Below are positions 1 through 13,176 of a stretch of 64,000 nt of DNA, in pieces. The notes beneath the pieces are model-generated. The model was not told where the DNA came from, did not search any database, and saw only the letters and a list, made by a program, of their open reading frames with translations. Where the stretch lies: positions 23,392,696 through 23,456,695 of the forward strand of contig OX579638.1 in the NCBI GenBank assembly GCA_951230915.1, in the 5' to 3' direction. The stretch comes from Antitrichia curtipendula (Eukaryota; Streptophyta; Bryopsida; Hypnales; Leucodontaceae). Position 1 is the stretch's first letter. The number at the start of each line of letters is the position of its first letter. The translations under genes were made by a program, and so were the position numbers.

Positions 1-966
1 TTTAAAATTGCAATAAAGAACATTAGGCTCAAATTGAGCCTTATTACCTTCAAGAAGATTAACCCATAAAGGACGCAACCCCAATGACCAAAGTACTTAC
101 CAAAATGTTTGGATTATTGAATCAATACGTACAATGGGCTACAATTCATTTACAATTTTTTAACTTCCTTGTTTATAAGACCTTAAATTATGCGATTTCA
201 CTCATCCATTGTAACTCATTGGCAACAAATCTGTGCACAAATTTTTGCAGGCACACCTAGTCTACCCCCTACAACGTTTTTTTAATTAAAAAGTCATCAA
301 CCCCATTGTGATTACTCAAGGCTTGATTACTGGGACCCCAAAACAACACTATGGCTATGCTTCCATTTACAATTTTTTGTGCCACGTTTGCAATGGCAGG
401 GAGGCTTCTCAGATTGCATGCCTATGCCTACACTTCTTTTTGAGTGCGCTTCAATTCTTGCTTTGCTCTGTCGTGATCTGATTTGTTTTTTGCTTCAAGT
501 CCACCACAATCTGGGGAGGGGTATACTTCGAGAGATCACGACCCATCGTGGGCAATTCGACAATGCTTATGGTACAATCAACTTCTCTACACAATTATTG
601 TTTACCACAGCTAATTGCCATTTCACGCTTGATTCTCCGTTTGGTGCCTTTTTCATCCCAATTTATTTTCAATTTTCTTTTTCATTTTTGAATCCTTTTT
701 ATTTCCAATTGCTTTTTGAGCTTAGTTGTCAGTATTTAATCTCCCCTACCATGTTCCATTCAATAACACTCCTAATTCAATCCCGTGAATAATTTTTAGA
801 TTTCATTACATAAATAACATTTTCATTTCATTTCATTTTGGCTTGGAATTTCTTGATTATATTACCTTACTTATGAAATTCCAATTTCTGCCATTAGATT
901 CCAATGTGGACCAAGACTTTAACCAATCATGAAAGAAGTCTAATAATTGGAATGCGGTGAGAAGGG
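1..966. other. Intergenic, no gene recognised
   Basis: AT-rich sequence with no recognisable coding homology on either strand. One open frame at 379-792 begins with GTG and has no family resemblance. The right end is the flank of the Tc1-like transposase remnant; I could not find convincing terminal inverted repeats for that element here. Confidence 0.5.
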
Positions 967-1914
967 ATGAAATGCAAGGACATTGTTGCAACACTTAAAA
1001 TGCCACACTCTACTGTCTCCATTGTCTTGACAAAGTAAAGAACAACTGGATGTTCTATGACTCAAAAACCAAAACCTCTACCCAAGAAACTATCTGATAG
1101 TGATGTGACGACCCTCTCTCAACTGGTCGATCATGATCGACACCAACGTTTGGTAATACTTGTAGCTAAAGTCCAAGTCCATCAAAACACCATTCACAAA
1201 TACATTCATAGGCTTGGGTTTGGAAACTGTGTGGCTTTGAAAAAACCATACCTTAGTATACAACATAAAGCTCAGAGACTAGATTTTGCTAAAGAACATC
1301 AACATTGGACATATGATGATTGGATGGATATCATATGGATAGATGAGTTGTCCTTTGAAGTTGGCACATGCGTACAGATTTGAATTTGGAAAAAGACGCA
1401 TGAGAAATACGCTCCACATTGTCTTGCACCTAGTTTTAAATGTGGACGATCATCAATAATGGTTTGGGGAATTTTTAGTGGGTTCAATAAATGTCCATTG
1501 GTCTTTCTACTTCAAAATGAGAGAACCGCATCACATTTTGTCCAAAATGTTTATGAAGTTGCATTAAGCAGCTTTTCTTTCATGCATGATGAGCCACAAA
1601 AATTTACACTCATAGAAGACAATGCTCCAATACATTGTAGTAAAGTTCCTAAACTTTGGAGGCTTGCTCATGGGATAAAAAAATTGAAGTGGCCTCCAAG
1701 CTCACCGGAATTGAATTCCATTGAGAATGTGTGGAAGATAGTTAAAGATCTATTGAAAGATCAACGTAAGCCACATGACAGGCAAGAAATGATCCAACAA
1801 ATTCAAGTAGTATAGAATGAAGTATCTCTGCAACTACTAAAAACTCTCATTGCCAACATGCCAGATCAAATGCAAGTTGTAATTCAGACAAAAGGTAGTT
1901 CCACTAGATGGTAG
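967..1914 (+). pseudogene. Tc1-like (DD34E) transposase, inactivated by three nonsense codons
   Basis: A single reading frame from ATG 967 to TAG 1912-1914 (about 315 codons, normal for Tc1 transposases) reads through as a Tc1/mariner cut-and-paste transposase. It is broken by three in-frame stops: TAA 1036-1038, TGA 1381-1383 and TAG 1813-1815, with no frameshift. An N-terminal helix-turn-helix-like stretch (DIVATLKMPHSTVS) precedes the catalytic core. The core shows the first Asp in IWIDELSFE, the second in EDNAPIH, and the Glu in PELNSIENVW. I count 34 residues between the second Asp and the Glu, the DD34E spacing of Tc1. The third stop replaces the Trp that usually precedes NE in this family, and the conserved tail follows it, so these are point mutations in an old copy. 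Terminal inverted repeats were not identified. Confidence 0.85.
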
Positions 1915-2768
1915 CTAGTGTACAAAAAAAATCATTAATGTTATATGATTTTGACTTCACATTGTAGTTCGCAAATCAAACAATTTTTTAGCATGAAACA
2001 ACTTCTTGAAATTTCAAGACTTTATAGTGAAAACAACCAAGATGCAAAATTCCTAAATGAAATATAGCCCACTATACATTCTTAGTTTTTATAGTGAACA
2101 ATCAATACATCCATTATACATTTTTCAACCTCAATGTCATTTAAGGCATAAGTATTATATTTGAAGCAAAAACTAATCTAACAATATCTAAGATGTAACT
2201 CAACTAGGAAGAAATCTTGCATCTTAAGTTTCATACTAGACATTACATTGTATAACCAAGCAATGGTCCTCCCCCCATGCTAGAAGTGTATTATGCTTTG
2301 CTAAATGCCAAAAAGGGACTTGTCAATTATCTCAAGGATTTTAGCAAAGCAAGGAACCACATGAGACAATTTTGTTTCCTGTAGGGGTCCCCTGCCTCAA
2401 TGGTAAACACTGTTATGAGATATATCAATATTTCTCATAGCAATAGTTAATATATTCATACATATGTGATAAAAAATGAAAATGAAAATTCACAAATCAA
2501 ACTTTTTACATAAGCATCCCTCTAAGTTCCTGTTCATAATAAATATTTACAAATCTTTACAAAACTTCAAAACAAGAGATGAGTTAAAAGGTAAAAACTC
2601 ATGAGAAGCACTGCACACCCCATAGGTCATGGATCACCCGTTTTCAGAGCAAGAGTGGCACATCAGGAGGTGTCCCATCTGGTTGTAGAATCGTGTTGTG
2701 CACACATTGGCAACAAGTTTGTTACCAACAGAGAGCAGGAATCACAAGGTCTGACACCCCCTTTTGAT
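1915..2768. other. Intergenic between transposase remnant and ERMP1 3' end
   Basis: No coding homology. The right-hand part probably contains the 3' UTR of the minus-strand ERMP1-like gene, whose stop codon is at 2769-2771. The left part would contain the missing 3' end of the Tc1 element, but no clear inverted repeat was matched. Confidence 0.4.
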
Positions 2769-5700
2769 CTAAGCTTCATAAGCTTCCTTACTGAATTCAA
2801 CTGGCAGGGTTGCCAAATAGGCCAGTGGGTAAGGTGAAGTGGACTTTCCAAAGCTGAGACACCACTCAGGAACATTCTCAAGCATCTTTGCAGCTTCAGG
2901 TGTGGTAATGTCAACATCTGTTCGCAGCTTCAGAAGCTTAGCTGCATCTAGGTCGGTTATATTCTTGGACCACTGCAGTGTAAGCAAAAAGTTTTTTGGG
3001 TCACCGGCGCCAACAAAGTTGCTTTGGATATAATACCAACCATTCACCCCATCAATATCACTGGCAGGTATCAATGGAGGAGAAGAAGAATCCGTCACAG
3101 CTGCATCGAGCTGCATCCTTGATATCTTGTTTGAACTGATGGCAAGAAACCAACGGCGAGCTTTCCCAGCATTCAACCGCACTGTCGTCACTCTTGGTGG
3201 ACCCTGATCATCATTGATCACTAATAACGAAGGTCTGTCCTTCCACAAGCTGTCATCAAGTGGAACGGGTTTCTGACATCCATATTTCACCTTGTACGTT
3301 GCGAAGTCCAGAGTGTCGTTTCGAGAGCACACAAGGTCTGCGTCGTTCATGTGTTTTGATTCTTCGCTCAAGCTGCCCATAGTTAAAGATGCCAGTGAGA
3401 GAAACGACTTTGAACCACTTCCACCTTCATCAGTGTTGATAACATGAACCACATTAATGGCTCGACCTGCGTCTGGAGTGAAGGCAGGGAAGACACTGAG
3501 GGCAATAGCTGCTAAAGACACCAGCAATAGAGCTCCAAGTGCTCCAAGAACATAAGGAAGCCCTCCTGAACGGTGAACGTATGGAAGCAGGTACACAAGC
3601 ATCAGGGTCGTCATTGTTGCACATACACAGGCTATCATCACGCTCCCCGTCCATTCCGGCAAACCACCAGGACTCCTGTATGGCAAGTCGAATCTTTGTT
3701 AGTGGACTACAGAAGATGCTTCATAAAGAACTCTTCGACCAAAAACAAAATCGGAACAAGTACTGACCGCAATCTAAAATACGGTAGAGGATTCTAAAAC
3801 CGTTAAAGGTTGCCAACAGTATATCAATTCGCACGCTTCGTTGGGTTTCAATTAGCAAGTTGGGTGTCAGTATGGCTTGGCTAAATGCGTAAGGCCATTG
3901 AATTTAAATGGAAATGGGTTTATCTTCTGTCGCTTAGAATGATCTACAACCTCTCACTTTGAATTTGCATAACTAATAAAATTTTGATCTCAACAGATTT
4001 GACTCTTGTAACCAAAGATCTCTTCACAGTTCTATACATCACCCAAAAAATCACATTCCTGAATATGTGGAAATTGTTTAAAATAGTGATTTTTCTTCCA
4101 GCTACCAAAAGCCGGGTGTCACTTGCTTACAACGAAGTAGATAACACCAGCTTCAGGTAGCTAGAAGAAAAAACTCGCTTAAGGTGAAGCAAATAGTATC
4201 CTTTACCTTAGAAGCTCAGGATTTTTTTCAATTACCTGTCAAAGTTCACAAGCATGTTGATAAGCATACGAGGAAAATGGAAGGCTGGCAAAGCCGTCAG
4301 CACAGCTGGCGCAAGCACACCCAGCCAGAATGTCAAATGTCGCAGCTGTCTCAACTCCTGTCGAGGTGAGAGGCGAATCTCCAGCAACCCGTATGCTACA
4401 GTAGGGCCAACCACCCATGCAAGTGCTAAGTAGGAAGCTCCGGCGTTTGCCCATGTGGCCAATCCAAGCACAAGTAACCATTGCATGATCCCCGCTTTGT
4501 ATAGCCATCTCTCTGCCTCCCATAGAACTGTGACCGGAGCATGTTTAACTAGGTCTTTCAGTGAACTGAGCCGACTTGATTCCGTGCTGTTTCGTTGCTC
4601 TTCATCAACGTGCCAAAGATACCCAACCAGCAGCATATGGCCAAAATGATGGCCAACCAAAGCACCAATAGCAGCCGGAATACAATACAATGGGATTACT
4701 AACCAGGGGGAAGCAAAGAACGGAATGGCCGCACTGCCTAAAGCTGGAACAATGATTGCAACGAGGAGAGTGAAACCGATGGAAAAACACCAAGTGAGAT
4801 AGATAGTCAAGAATCCTAAGCCTGCGGCAATCAGGGAAGGAATTCCTGAGAGGTAAATGGCGCTGACTTGGAGTACTGCAAGCTGACACATAACGGAATA
4901 GTGGAGTAGCTTCGCAAAGTCCTGCGTATAAGTCAACATGTAAAGCCCCAAGATATCCCAGTAAACAACGTCCATGTTCGAAAATTCCGGAGCAGATGAC
5001 AAATTACGAGATGCAAGCTCTGATGATGTGGCTACTTCGCGTAGGAAAGGAAGCATGTTGTCCCCAGAATGTTGTAATGATCCTGGTCGCAAAAGCTCCA
5101 ACTTGTCATTCTTAGTATGGTACACACCTGCATTCTCCATAAAAGCAAAATCAAGTCCTGATAGGCCTGCGATTTCTCTGAAAATCTGAAAGTCCGTAGC
5201 CGATTTCACCAGACCAGAATGGAATATATCCTGAGCAAGCATCATGGTGGCAGGCCACTTAGCCACTTTGGCGAAGGTGTCAATGAGCCACCTATCCGGA
5301 CCACCTTGAAACAGATAACTCTTTCCACCAACACCCATAGACTCCAAATCTATAGCGCCACGGATCGATTCTCTCCATGGATGCTGGGTCATAAAACTAT
5401 GCGCTCCAATTAAACCTTCTTCTTCACCTGCATGATGGGAGCCTTGCTTCGTCAAGAGTACAACGTGAGCTCCTACATCAAGATTACACGTAAGCTGGCA
5501 TTGCCACTGCTTATGTATGTAATCGTGGAACTCATCTGTAGCCATATGACGAGGTGACAAGTCATCTAGAAACTCACACAAGCCAAAAGTTTCAACAACA
5601 CTACCCTAGGAAAAGAATAAAGTCTAATGAGGAGATTTCACTTTACCTGTGTTGAAGAGAAATATGACAGAATGTTTGAAACCTTGGGCCCAGTGGGACA

Positions 5701-6825
5701 ATGCACGCACCAATTCAAGCATGACACCTACACAAGAGCTGCAATCCCCAGCTCCTTCGGCTGTGATGACTGTGTCGATATGCGAAGATACCAAAAGTGC
5801 ATTCTCCAGGGCACTATCCTCGTATTTAGGGTGTACACGCACAACTACATACTTCAATCCAGAATAAACTAAAGACCTTCCTACAAAAAGTCCTTTATTA
5901 AGTTGGATTACTCCTGCACTTGGGTGAAAGTAATCTACCTCCACTTCCACCTCTAAATTCGCTGTCTCTTGTACCTCTGTGACCTGGTCACGCACGTACT
6001 GCAGAAAAAAACACGAGAAAAACTCTACAGTTAAATTTTTCCAAACTTCATAGATTAAAACGTGACCACAGTCTCTAATGTCTGTGCTACCTGATCTAGT
6101 AAGTAGTGAAGGAAGAAAAACACTAGCCAAGAAATCGATTCTGTTGTGCTGTTCAAAAGCATGTTGCATGAAAAGCACTCCAAATCCAGGTAGAAATAGT
6201 GGTGGTTACCATCCACACCATCCGTTTTGGAAACCTGATCTCCCACAATCTCGTTCTCTCAAAAGCAGCACAGTTGAGTGATGTCAGGACGTGTTGGAAC
6301 ACCCTTTTATGCCCAGAGTTCCCCCTATGGGAAATTCAGGTACTCACAAGCCATTGAATCCTGTGAGAGTCTAATCTTCCAAATCCCCCAAATAAAAATA
6401 AAATAAAAATTTAAAAACAAAAACAAAAAAGCCCCGTGTACCTGAATAGCACGATTTAGGGCGTCACTGCCCAGCGGATGAGGTCCCAAAGAAGTAAGTG
6501 CTTTTACATGTCTGTAAGCTCGTTCTTCAGAAAAACCCCTAATTCCCGCCGCTCTCTCAGAAACCGGCGAAGGTAAAACCTCTGTCTGATATCGAAAAAC
6601 CCACCACATCCCGAACAAAAGTGACACAAGCATCGACAACCACTCCGCAGCAGCTCTTCCCCTGCTGGTCTTGTTCTTCTTTTTCATGGGATTCACAGCT
6701 TTAGAAGCACGCAAAATCACTTCAGAGGTCTCGGAAACATCGTCATCTGGCAAAGGCTGCGATGATGACGGGTTCTGGGACGTCCGCCCATGTGTCTTGG
6801 ATCGCCGCGACACAGATTTCGCCAT
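2769..6825 (-). CDS. ERMP1: Endoplasmic reticulum metallopeptidase 1-like (M28 family)
   Basis: Membrane-bound zinc aminopeptidase-like protein of the M28 family (ERMP1/FXNA type), expected in the ER membrane with a lumenal peptidase domain. Four exons (6825-6442, 5998-5647, 5427-4236, 3675-2769) have GT-AG borders and join in frame to 944 residues, close to the roughly 900 of animal ERMP1. The order is a basic Ser-rich cytosolic tail, a membrane segment at about 60-78, the M28 domain at about 129-370, then several hydrophobic segments and a lumenal C-terminus. The M28 metal-site residues are visible: H201 and D203 in SSHIDTV, D213 in GAGDCSS, the E247-E249 cluster, E274 in DLESMG and H349 in GVYHTKND. 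I chose ATG 6825 (MAKSVSRR); the upstream frame to 6852 begins with GTG. All catalytic positions are kept, so it is probably active. Intron 3 carries a repeat shared with the neighbouring fusion gene. Confidence 0.92.
3897..4205 (+). repeat. Intronic dispersed repeat, copy 1 (ERMP1 intron 3)
   Basis: About 300 bp that recurs, diverged, in three introns of the fusion gene (15360-15610, 19795-19965, 22165-22375). Shared blocks include GGAAATGGG, a block like CTACAACCTCTCACTTTGAA, CCAAAGATCTCT, and a 3' block like AGTATCCTCTACCTTAA. All four copies have the same orientation relative to the host genes. No terminal inverted repeats or coding capacity are seen. Confidence 0.7.
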
Positions 6826-8914
6826 CGCTTCAATGTAATAAGAACTAGCCACCTACCGCATCCTTAAAAAATACCTAGTGAGTAGTGAGTGTCAATCGGT
6901 TCTTGACATCCACGCCGCTTCAAGTTGTGCTTTGGGCGCAACTGGGCCTCCCCTCTGAGTGTCAAAATCAGTAAGCTTAGCAACAGAACTTCAGTGGAGT
7001 TTGATACAATTTCTCATTGCGTGCACCGCTAGACGGAAGCTTCCACGAACTCTCATACCCAACCATCACACCAAATTTAAACATGAAGACTAGTAGATAA
7101 GCAACCAAGACATAGACTTTCATGCTTCAATCTAACTTTTGGGATAATCCTAAAATCACAAACAAATAAATCGCACAAGTATTCAAATTCAGATGTGGAC
7201 AATTTATGAGCAATGCCAAAGCTGCGAGAGCCTAAACACGAGGGCAATTCTAACTCACTCTACAGAAAAGGAGGTTGTTGAGAAGAAAACACACAGAAAT
7301 TCAGCGCAGCTAGTCTTTGTCGAAGACCGCTACAAATCAGCACGTCATTTCTTCAGAGGGGGGATTTTACAGTGCGATCTAAACTTCAACTCTCAACAAC
7401 ATCAGCTAAAATCTTCCACACCTAATTGCAACGCGCCTAACTAAATTCGACACTCCAACATCTTACACAAGATTTCCATATTGATAATGAGAGCTTGAAA
7501 ATTAGAAACTCGTGTTGCGATTAGGTGTAATTACCTTTAAAGATACTGAAGAACAGTAATGAAAACTCAAGTGAACCTCATTCCTAGCAGTACTGTACAG
7601 CAGAAGACCATACCCTAAGTTAACAGTTCCTCAAAAGACACGTTAATAACAAGAGCTAGCAATGGCGACTGTAGCGCAGAGTAGCGAGAGGATGAACCCT
7701 AATACTGTAAGATTGAGGCTGGACAGGACAATGAAGAAGAAATGAGCACAAACAAATGGACAACTTTGGCCCAAACGTCCGAACTTAACCCTTAAACGGT
7801 GGGTTTGTGACTACGGAAATCATCCCTTTTGGTACCATGTGAATCATTGGCTTTAAAAAATCATCCAAGAGTGCTCATTGGAAGTCAAATTATGTGTGCA
7901 AGACCTTCCCTTTTCATACCAAATTTCAAGGATGAACATCTGTACTTTTGTCTTATACAGAAAGATTCTCTATCATTTATCGGTTGAAAATTGGCCATGG
8001 AGTTATTTAAGGATTAAAAAATGGACTGATGACCACCGTTTTGAAGCCTCACTATCCATCACTTTGTTTGTTGCCATTTTGCACTTAGATATGAGTAGGG
8101 GTTGTGACATTTTCTTCTTCTTCCCAATCTTTAGAGAAGACGGTTTACTTTCCATTGAAGACGTGGCACTCTTTCCTTGAATTGCGGAGGGCTCATTCTC
8201 TGAAGATTGAGATGGGTTTTTTTGTCCACTTGAGGTGAAGAATGGATGTGAAATTGATGTGTATTTAAGGAGGGCATGGGATTGGAGCTGGAAAGAAAAA
8301 TTGAACCCAATGGATTTTTTTCTTACTTTGAATCATCACAACCTTGATATTTCATTTTCTAAGGTAGGCATCTTGATGAAGTTTGCTTAGCCTTCTACTA
8401 TCCTTGTTATGTTAGAAAATCTCTAATGTGGAATAATTGATTTATCAAAACTTGACTTTCCACCTCCCTCCACAAGTTCTTCATTAAGGTTGTGAACAAT
8501 TGCATTTATCTTAAGTGGCTCACATTTCTATAAAGCATTAGAATTTGGTGCCAAAATTATTATGTGGTGCATCATTTTGGCATGCATTGTATCACATGAA
8601 TTGACAAAGCATCCATTGCTATAGAGAGGTCTTGACCTCAGTTGTCTTATTGAACTCCATTGACAACATTAAATGTTTTTCTAGTACATTGGAGGGTAGT
8701 TTGAGGCCTGTTTCCAATGTTGTTAACCAATCACTATTGTGAACTAGCCATTGCTAGTCAGAATTAAAACTTAAAAAAACACTTTAAAACACTTTAAAGA
8801 AAAAAAAACACTTTTATTATCATTATTTGATGTGGCAATCGCTTTGCCACATCAACATGTTGCTGTGGCCAAGTTCCTACGGTCCAAGAATTCATAGAAA
8901 TTCACAATCCTTAA
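6826..8914. other. Intergenic upstream of ERMP1-like gene
   Basis: This holds the 5' flank and presumably the promoter of the minus-strand ERMP1-like gene; no core promoter motif can be placed with confidence. No gene is recognised. A short hairpin at 8828-8854 has perfect 11-base arms (TGATGTGGCAA / TTGCCACATCA). A 27-codon ATG frame at 7662 resembles no known protein. Confidence 0.4.
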
Positions 8915-10931
8915 CCCCTAAAGGATCAAATTGTGTTTTTTTGGCAACATAGCAATTTTGGGCAGCTCACTACGGATGGATTTTTTCTTTTATTTCTTTG
9001 AAATTTCCATACAACATGTGCCTGAGGAGTAGCTTTAAGGCCCGACAATTTTTGTAACTTTTGACTACATGGTTAAAAAGTTATTGCATGATATGTGATT
9101 TTCTTTGAACTTTGGGCAGCCCAGGTAGCTCAAAAAATTTCTTTAAAAATGACTTTTAAAAAAAATAAAAATTTGAAATTGGTTTATTAGATTTTTATCT
9201 AAGTGGGAAGCTTTGGATCATCCCATTTTAATCGATGTGTCAAAAGTTATGAGGAGTTTTAGTTTGGGGGAGTTTGCCACTACACTAAAATTGGTAAATA
9301 GTATTGGGTGACAATTAGTGTTGCTCCTTGTTTTTTACCCCCAACACTATTTACCAATTCATGTGTAAATAGTGTTGGGGCATTTAGAGCATCACTACGG
9401 CTGACAAATGGGCACGCCAACTTCTTTTGTGGCGGCAAACATGCCAAACAAGCTCGCTAAGTAGGGTACACGCCCTGTGAAAGTTTTGTTGATAAAAAAT
9501 TAATTGTGAGAATTATATTTGAAGATTGTAGATTATGAAAATCCACTTTCAATTCATGTAAATTGGTCTATTGAGCTTTCAAAAGAATTTACAACTTAAG
9601 TCGATTTTTCTATTGAGAATAGTATACCTTTATATGCATGTAAAGTGGTAGGATGTTGAACAATCAATATGGTATATGCAAATTAGAATTACTAGGAGCT
9701 CAACACAATTCCTAAGTTTTGACAATGAGTGATCAAGTTTTCATTTTCAATTTATCCCATACTTTTTGAGAATCCATAATGGACAATGAGTTTTTTTTTA
9801 TAAAAGCACCTCTTCACCCTCTTAAAATATAAGGTATGCCAATGCCGTAAATTACATACATTATCAATAGATTTTTGTAAGGTGTTGTGAAATAACATTT
9901 GGCATTATCTCATTTTCTTACAACTTGTAATATTTGGATCCTAGGATTAGCAAGCTAGGAGTCACTAACTGGAGGTCAGCTGCGGGTCTTTACCTCGGGA
10001 AAGGGTTGAAAAGCACAATTTGACCATATGGTTAGTTGCAATAAAGCTCCACCATTTGGCCATGTATTCATTAAAATTTGGTGAGCCCAGTCTGTTTTTG
10101 CCTGCTATGGGGCTCTTCCCCAGGCTCCGCTTGACCATTCACCATTTTGGGCTTGTTTCGAGAGCTGCAATGGAGAAGCTCTTAACTCCCGCTGTCAAAC
10201 TCTGGTCTTTCCTTGGAAATGACCAAATTTTACTATAGAGCTTAAATAGTGTTAGAATGGATAAATAATGATCTAACACTAACCTTGCAAATCACAATTA
10301 GTGTTAGGTGGGACAATTAGTGTTGCCAACACTATTTACCAATTTTAATGTAGTTATAGAATCTATACATTACAAAAAATGTTTGAAATCTTTTATTTAA
10401 TTCAGTTTTTAATATTTTTGGAAAAACAACAACAACATTAGTTGTAGATTGTTTATTAAATTTTTTTTACCATTGGGATTGGAATTTTTCAATTCCATAA
10501 ATAAATTGTTTACAATTTAGGATTTTGGCTCATTTTCTACTTCTTTCTACTTACTATTTTTTTTTGTACATGTTGTACAATTCCAAATGATTTGAAAATT
10601 TTCAAGCATGTAGCCAACTTGAATTGAGGAATGAATCCAAAGAGTTACAACCATTTGGACTTTGTTTCATACAAATATTGCCTTCTGAAGTGCAGCTGCC
10701 CAGATTTTCGCAGTGGTAAAAAAAGGATTTTTGTAACTTCAAACACTAATATCTTGCAATCTACACGGCGGAAATTTCTGAAATTTTTTCCACATCTTTT
10801 CAAATCAGTTTACTAAAAGATCCTATGGTAAAATTTGTCCTAAATTGTTTTTTTCTAAAATTTGGTGTTTGTCTTAAAAATGACAGTTTTAGAGTGGTTT
10901 TGGTGAAAACATAGTCAAAAACCTTTAGGGG
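8915..10931 (+). mobile_element. TTAA-flanked DNA element, copy A, with nested insertion
   Basis: Flanked by TTAA at 8911-8914 and TTAA at 10932-10935. The termini are inverted: CCCCTAAAGG on the left, CCTTTAGGGG on the right. TTAA duplications next to CCC-starting termini are the hallmark of piggyBac-type transposons, but no transposase is present, so the assignment rests on ends only. Without the nested element (9280-10353) it is about 0.94 kb. The interior is homologous to the inverted copy at 41872-42720. Confidence 0.6.
9280..10353. mobile_element. Nested non-autonomous TIR element of about 1.07 kb
   Basis: The left end (9280-9302) reads CTACACTAAAATTGGTAAAT and onward; the reverse complement of 10331-10353 matches it at 22 of 23 positions. 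Internal inverted copies of the AGTGTTGG / CCAACACT motif surround both ends. The related copy at about 42430-42460 lacks this sequence and reads straight through, so this is a real insertion. The exact target duplication is uncertain; GTT or AGTT is possible from the empty-site comparison. No coding capacity is seen; 10020-10238 is an open frame without homology. Confidence 0.7.
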
Positions 10932-10935
10932 TTAA

Positions 10936-13176
10936 GACTAGCCGAATATAATCTAATGACCAAGTATTGGTTTGCCATTGAGGATGCCTAAATTAAGGTA
11001 ACTACAGCTAATTCTAACCCCTTTCTAAAATCACCTCCTATATATTCTTGCCTAAATTGTACTACATCTATTCATGAGAGCCTAAGGGCACTTTTAGATA
11101 CACCTATTTTCAAGTCTTTGAAATTTTATAGGTTACTCGAATGGTGTTCAAAAGATTCATTTAAAAAAAATCAAGAATAAACTTTTGATTTTCTAACAAA
11201 CTCAATAAAAAATGAAGCAATTTGATAATATGAATAATCCTCAATTGCTATTTCAAATGCATTTAGGTACAATTACCTAAAACAAATATTGGACAATTGT
11301 CATTTTTCTTGCCAATTTTTTTTTATTGCCATCTTATCCAATAAGCATCCAATAGGCAAACCTACAAATTGGCCTTATATGTTTAAGTCTAATCTATGCT
11401 CAGCACTTATCTATATTCAAGTTTTATCTAGGGATGTATAAATCCATTTTATTGATGCAAAAATGAAATTAGGCATTAGAAGTCATGTGAGATCTTGAAG
11501 AGGCCTTGAGTTTGTATGACAGTGAGATGGCTTTGCGAGCTAGCGAGGCCATTGCATTGTTAAGTTTGTTGGTTGCACTAACAACATTGATACATAAACC
11601 TTAAATGCAAATTGCAAAAATCATCTCTTCATCAAAATCCAATATGTAACATATCATTAAAATGGTCTTCAAAATGGATTTATAACAACAGAAAATTACA
11701 CCTTGTATTTCAAAAAATTGACAATATATGATGTCTTTAGAATTTTCTTCTAAGGATCTTAGAAAATTAAGAACAATTTGAACAATGTAAAGACCATAGA
11801 AAATGTAATGGATGACAACTCTTTGAATGCCCCAAATTCAATCTTATGTGCAAATCACCCTTGTTCCATATGTAGGAATCACAAAAGAATTATAATATTT
11901 CTACAAAATCTTAGATTTCTAATAATATTTGTATAAGACAAGGGAGTATCCTTCTTCAATAGATAATTGAACAATTGACTAAATCAACCTTAGCATTTCT
12001 AAAAATAGATTTGTCCATTGTCATTTCTAAAAATGGCAATCATGATATTGTTTTGCTTAGTTCTAAATGATTGAGTACGCCAAAGTGGCAACCAATAATA
12101 TCATTTTGAAGTTGAAATTAGATGAAATATCACTTAAAATGAATGGAAAATTTAGCAATATGAAAACAAAAATTTACTCCAAATTTAGAATTTCTAAAAA
12201 TAGACTTTACCATTTGACAATATTTCTTCAACTAAAAAAAGCTAGTACTAATAATGAAATGCCAAAACTAATAAGGTCAATCCCTACTTTCCTAGGGAAA
12301 AGCATCACAAGATTCCTTGGGATGCTATGATGGCTCCTTTAATTAAATTAACCTTGCAAGGAGGTGGCCCTCTCGTCAAGGTAATCAACCAAAAATCGTC
12401 AGATTCAAGGATGAATGGGTGCATCCTTAGATTCTACTACAGTATAGTTTCAGGGAAAGTCATTCATCAAATATCGAACTTTTAGTCCTCCACAGTGTTT
12501 CAGGGTTAAGTCTTGGTCAAAATCAGAGCAGGATATCTGAACATTTTACAACAGCCAAGGAGAACTTTGCAAACTTGTCAAATCTCAATAATAATCATCA
12601 CCATCTCTGTTCCTGCCGCAGGTCAAAAGATATTGCAACAAATATCGTCACACCCACTTGGCCATTTCAAGCACAATTAGAAAGTAAATAAACAAGCAGC
12701 TACGAGGCTCTGTTCCTGTACCTCTACCAAATCTGTTGCACACTGTAAGACTCGCTTCTAGAGTAGCAACCTATTCACTCATCCTCATGTTCACTCTCCT
12801 TGATCCAAAGTCGATGGGCTTTATTTACAACCAAAGAATGTCTCCAATCCAATAATCAAGAACTAACTTTTATCTGCAACCAATTGTAATTGAGTCTCAT
12901 CCTGAAGAATGGTATAATTCATTTGTCTTCTTGTAAAGGGTCTAAGTTCATTGTTGAGTTCATAACATTTTTGAAAAGAGTTGCTAACACATTGAACCCA
13001 TTGCTAATTCAAGGAAGAATCAAGATATCTAAGATGCCCCAAAACCTACAATCAACATTTTTCTGTAGCACAGAAGCTCTTACATCTTGAGTTTGGAATG
13101 ACCCATGAAAAGGATGGGCGATCAACACTGCCCTAGAATGGTACGTTTACATGGTGCGCGCGTGTCAAATTCAGGT
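10936..13176. other. Intergenic, no gene recognised
   Basis: AT-rich sequence. Small open frames (for example 12067-12330 and 12890-13090) have no recognisable homology or conserved motif. The right end probably contains the 3' UTR of the minus-strand fusion gene, which stops at 13177-13179. Confidence 0.4.

Noticed and set aside
379..792. 137-codon open frame
   Set aside because: It starts with GTG, shows no motif, and has the hydrophobic Phe/Leu bias expected from T-rich DNA.
6826..6852. Longer N-terminus for the ERMP1-like protein
   Set aside because: The upstream frame has no ATG; it opens with GTG, which is not a normal plant start.
7662..7745. Short ATG frame upstream of ERMP1
   Set aside because: 27 codons with no recognisable homology and no clear splice donor.
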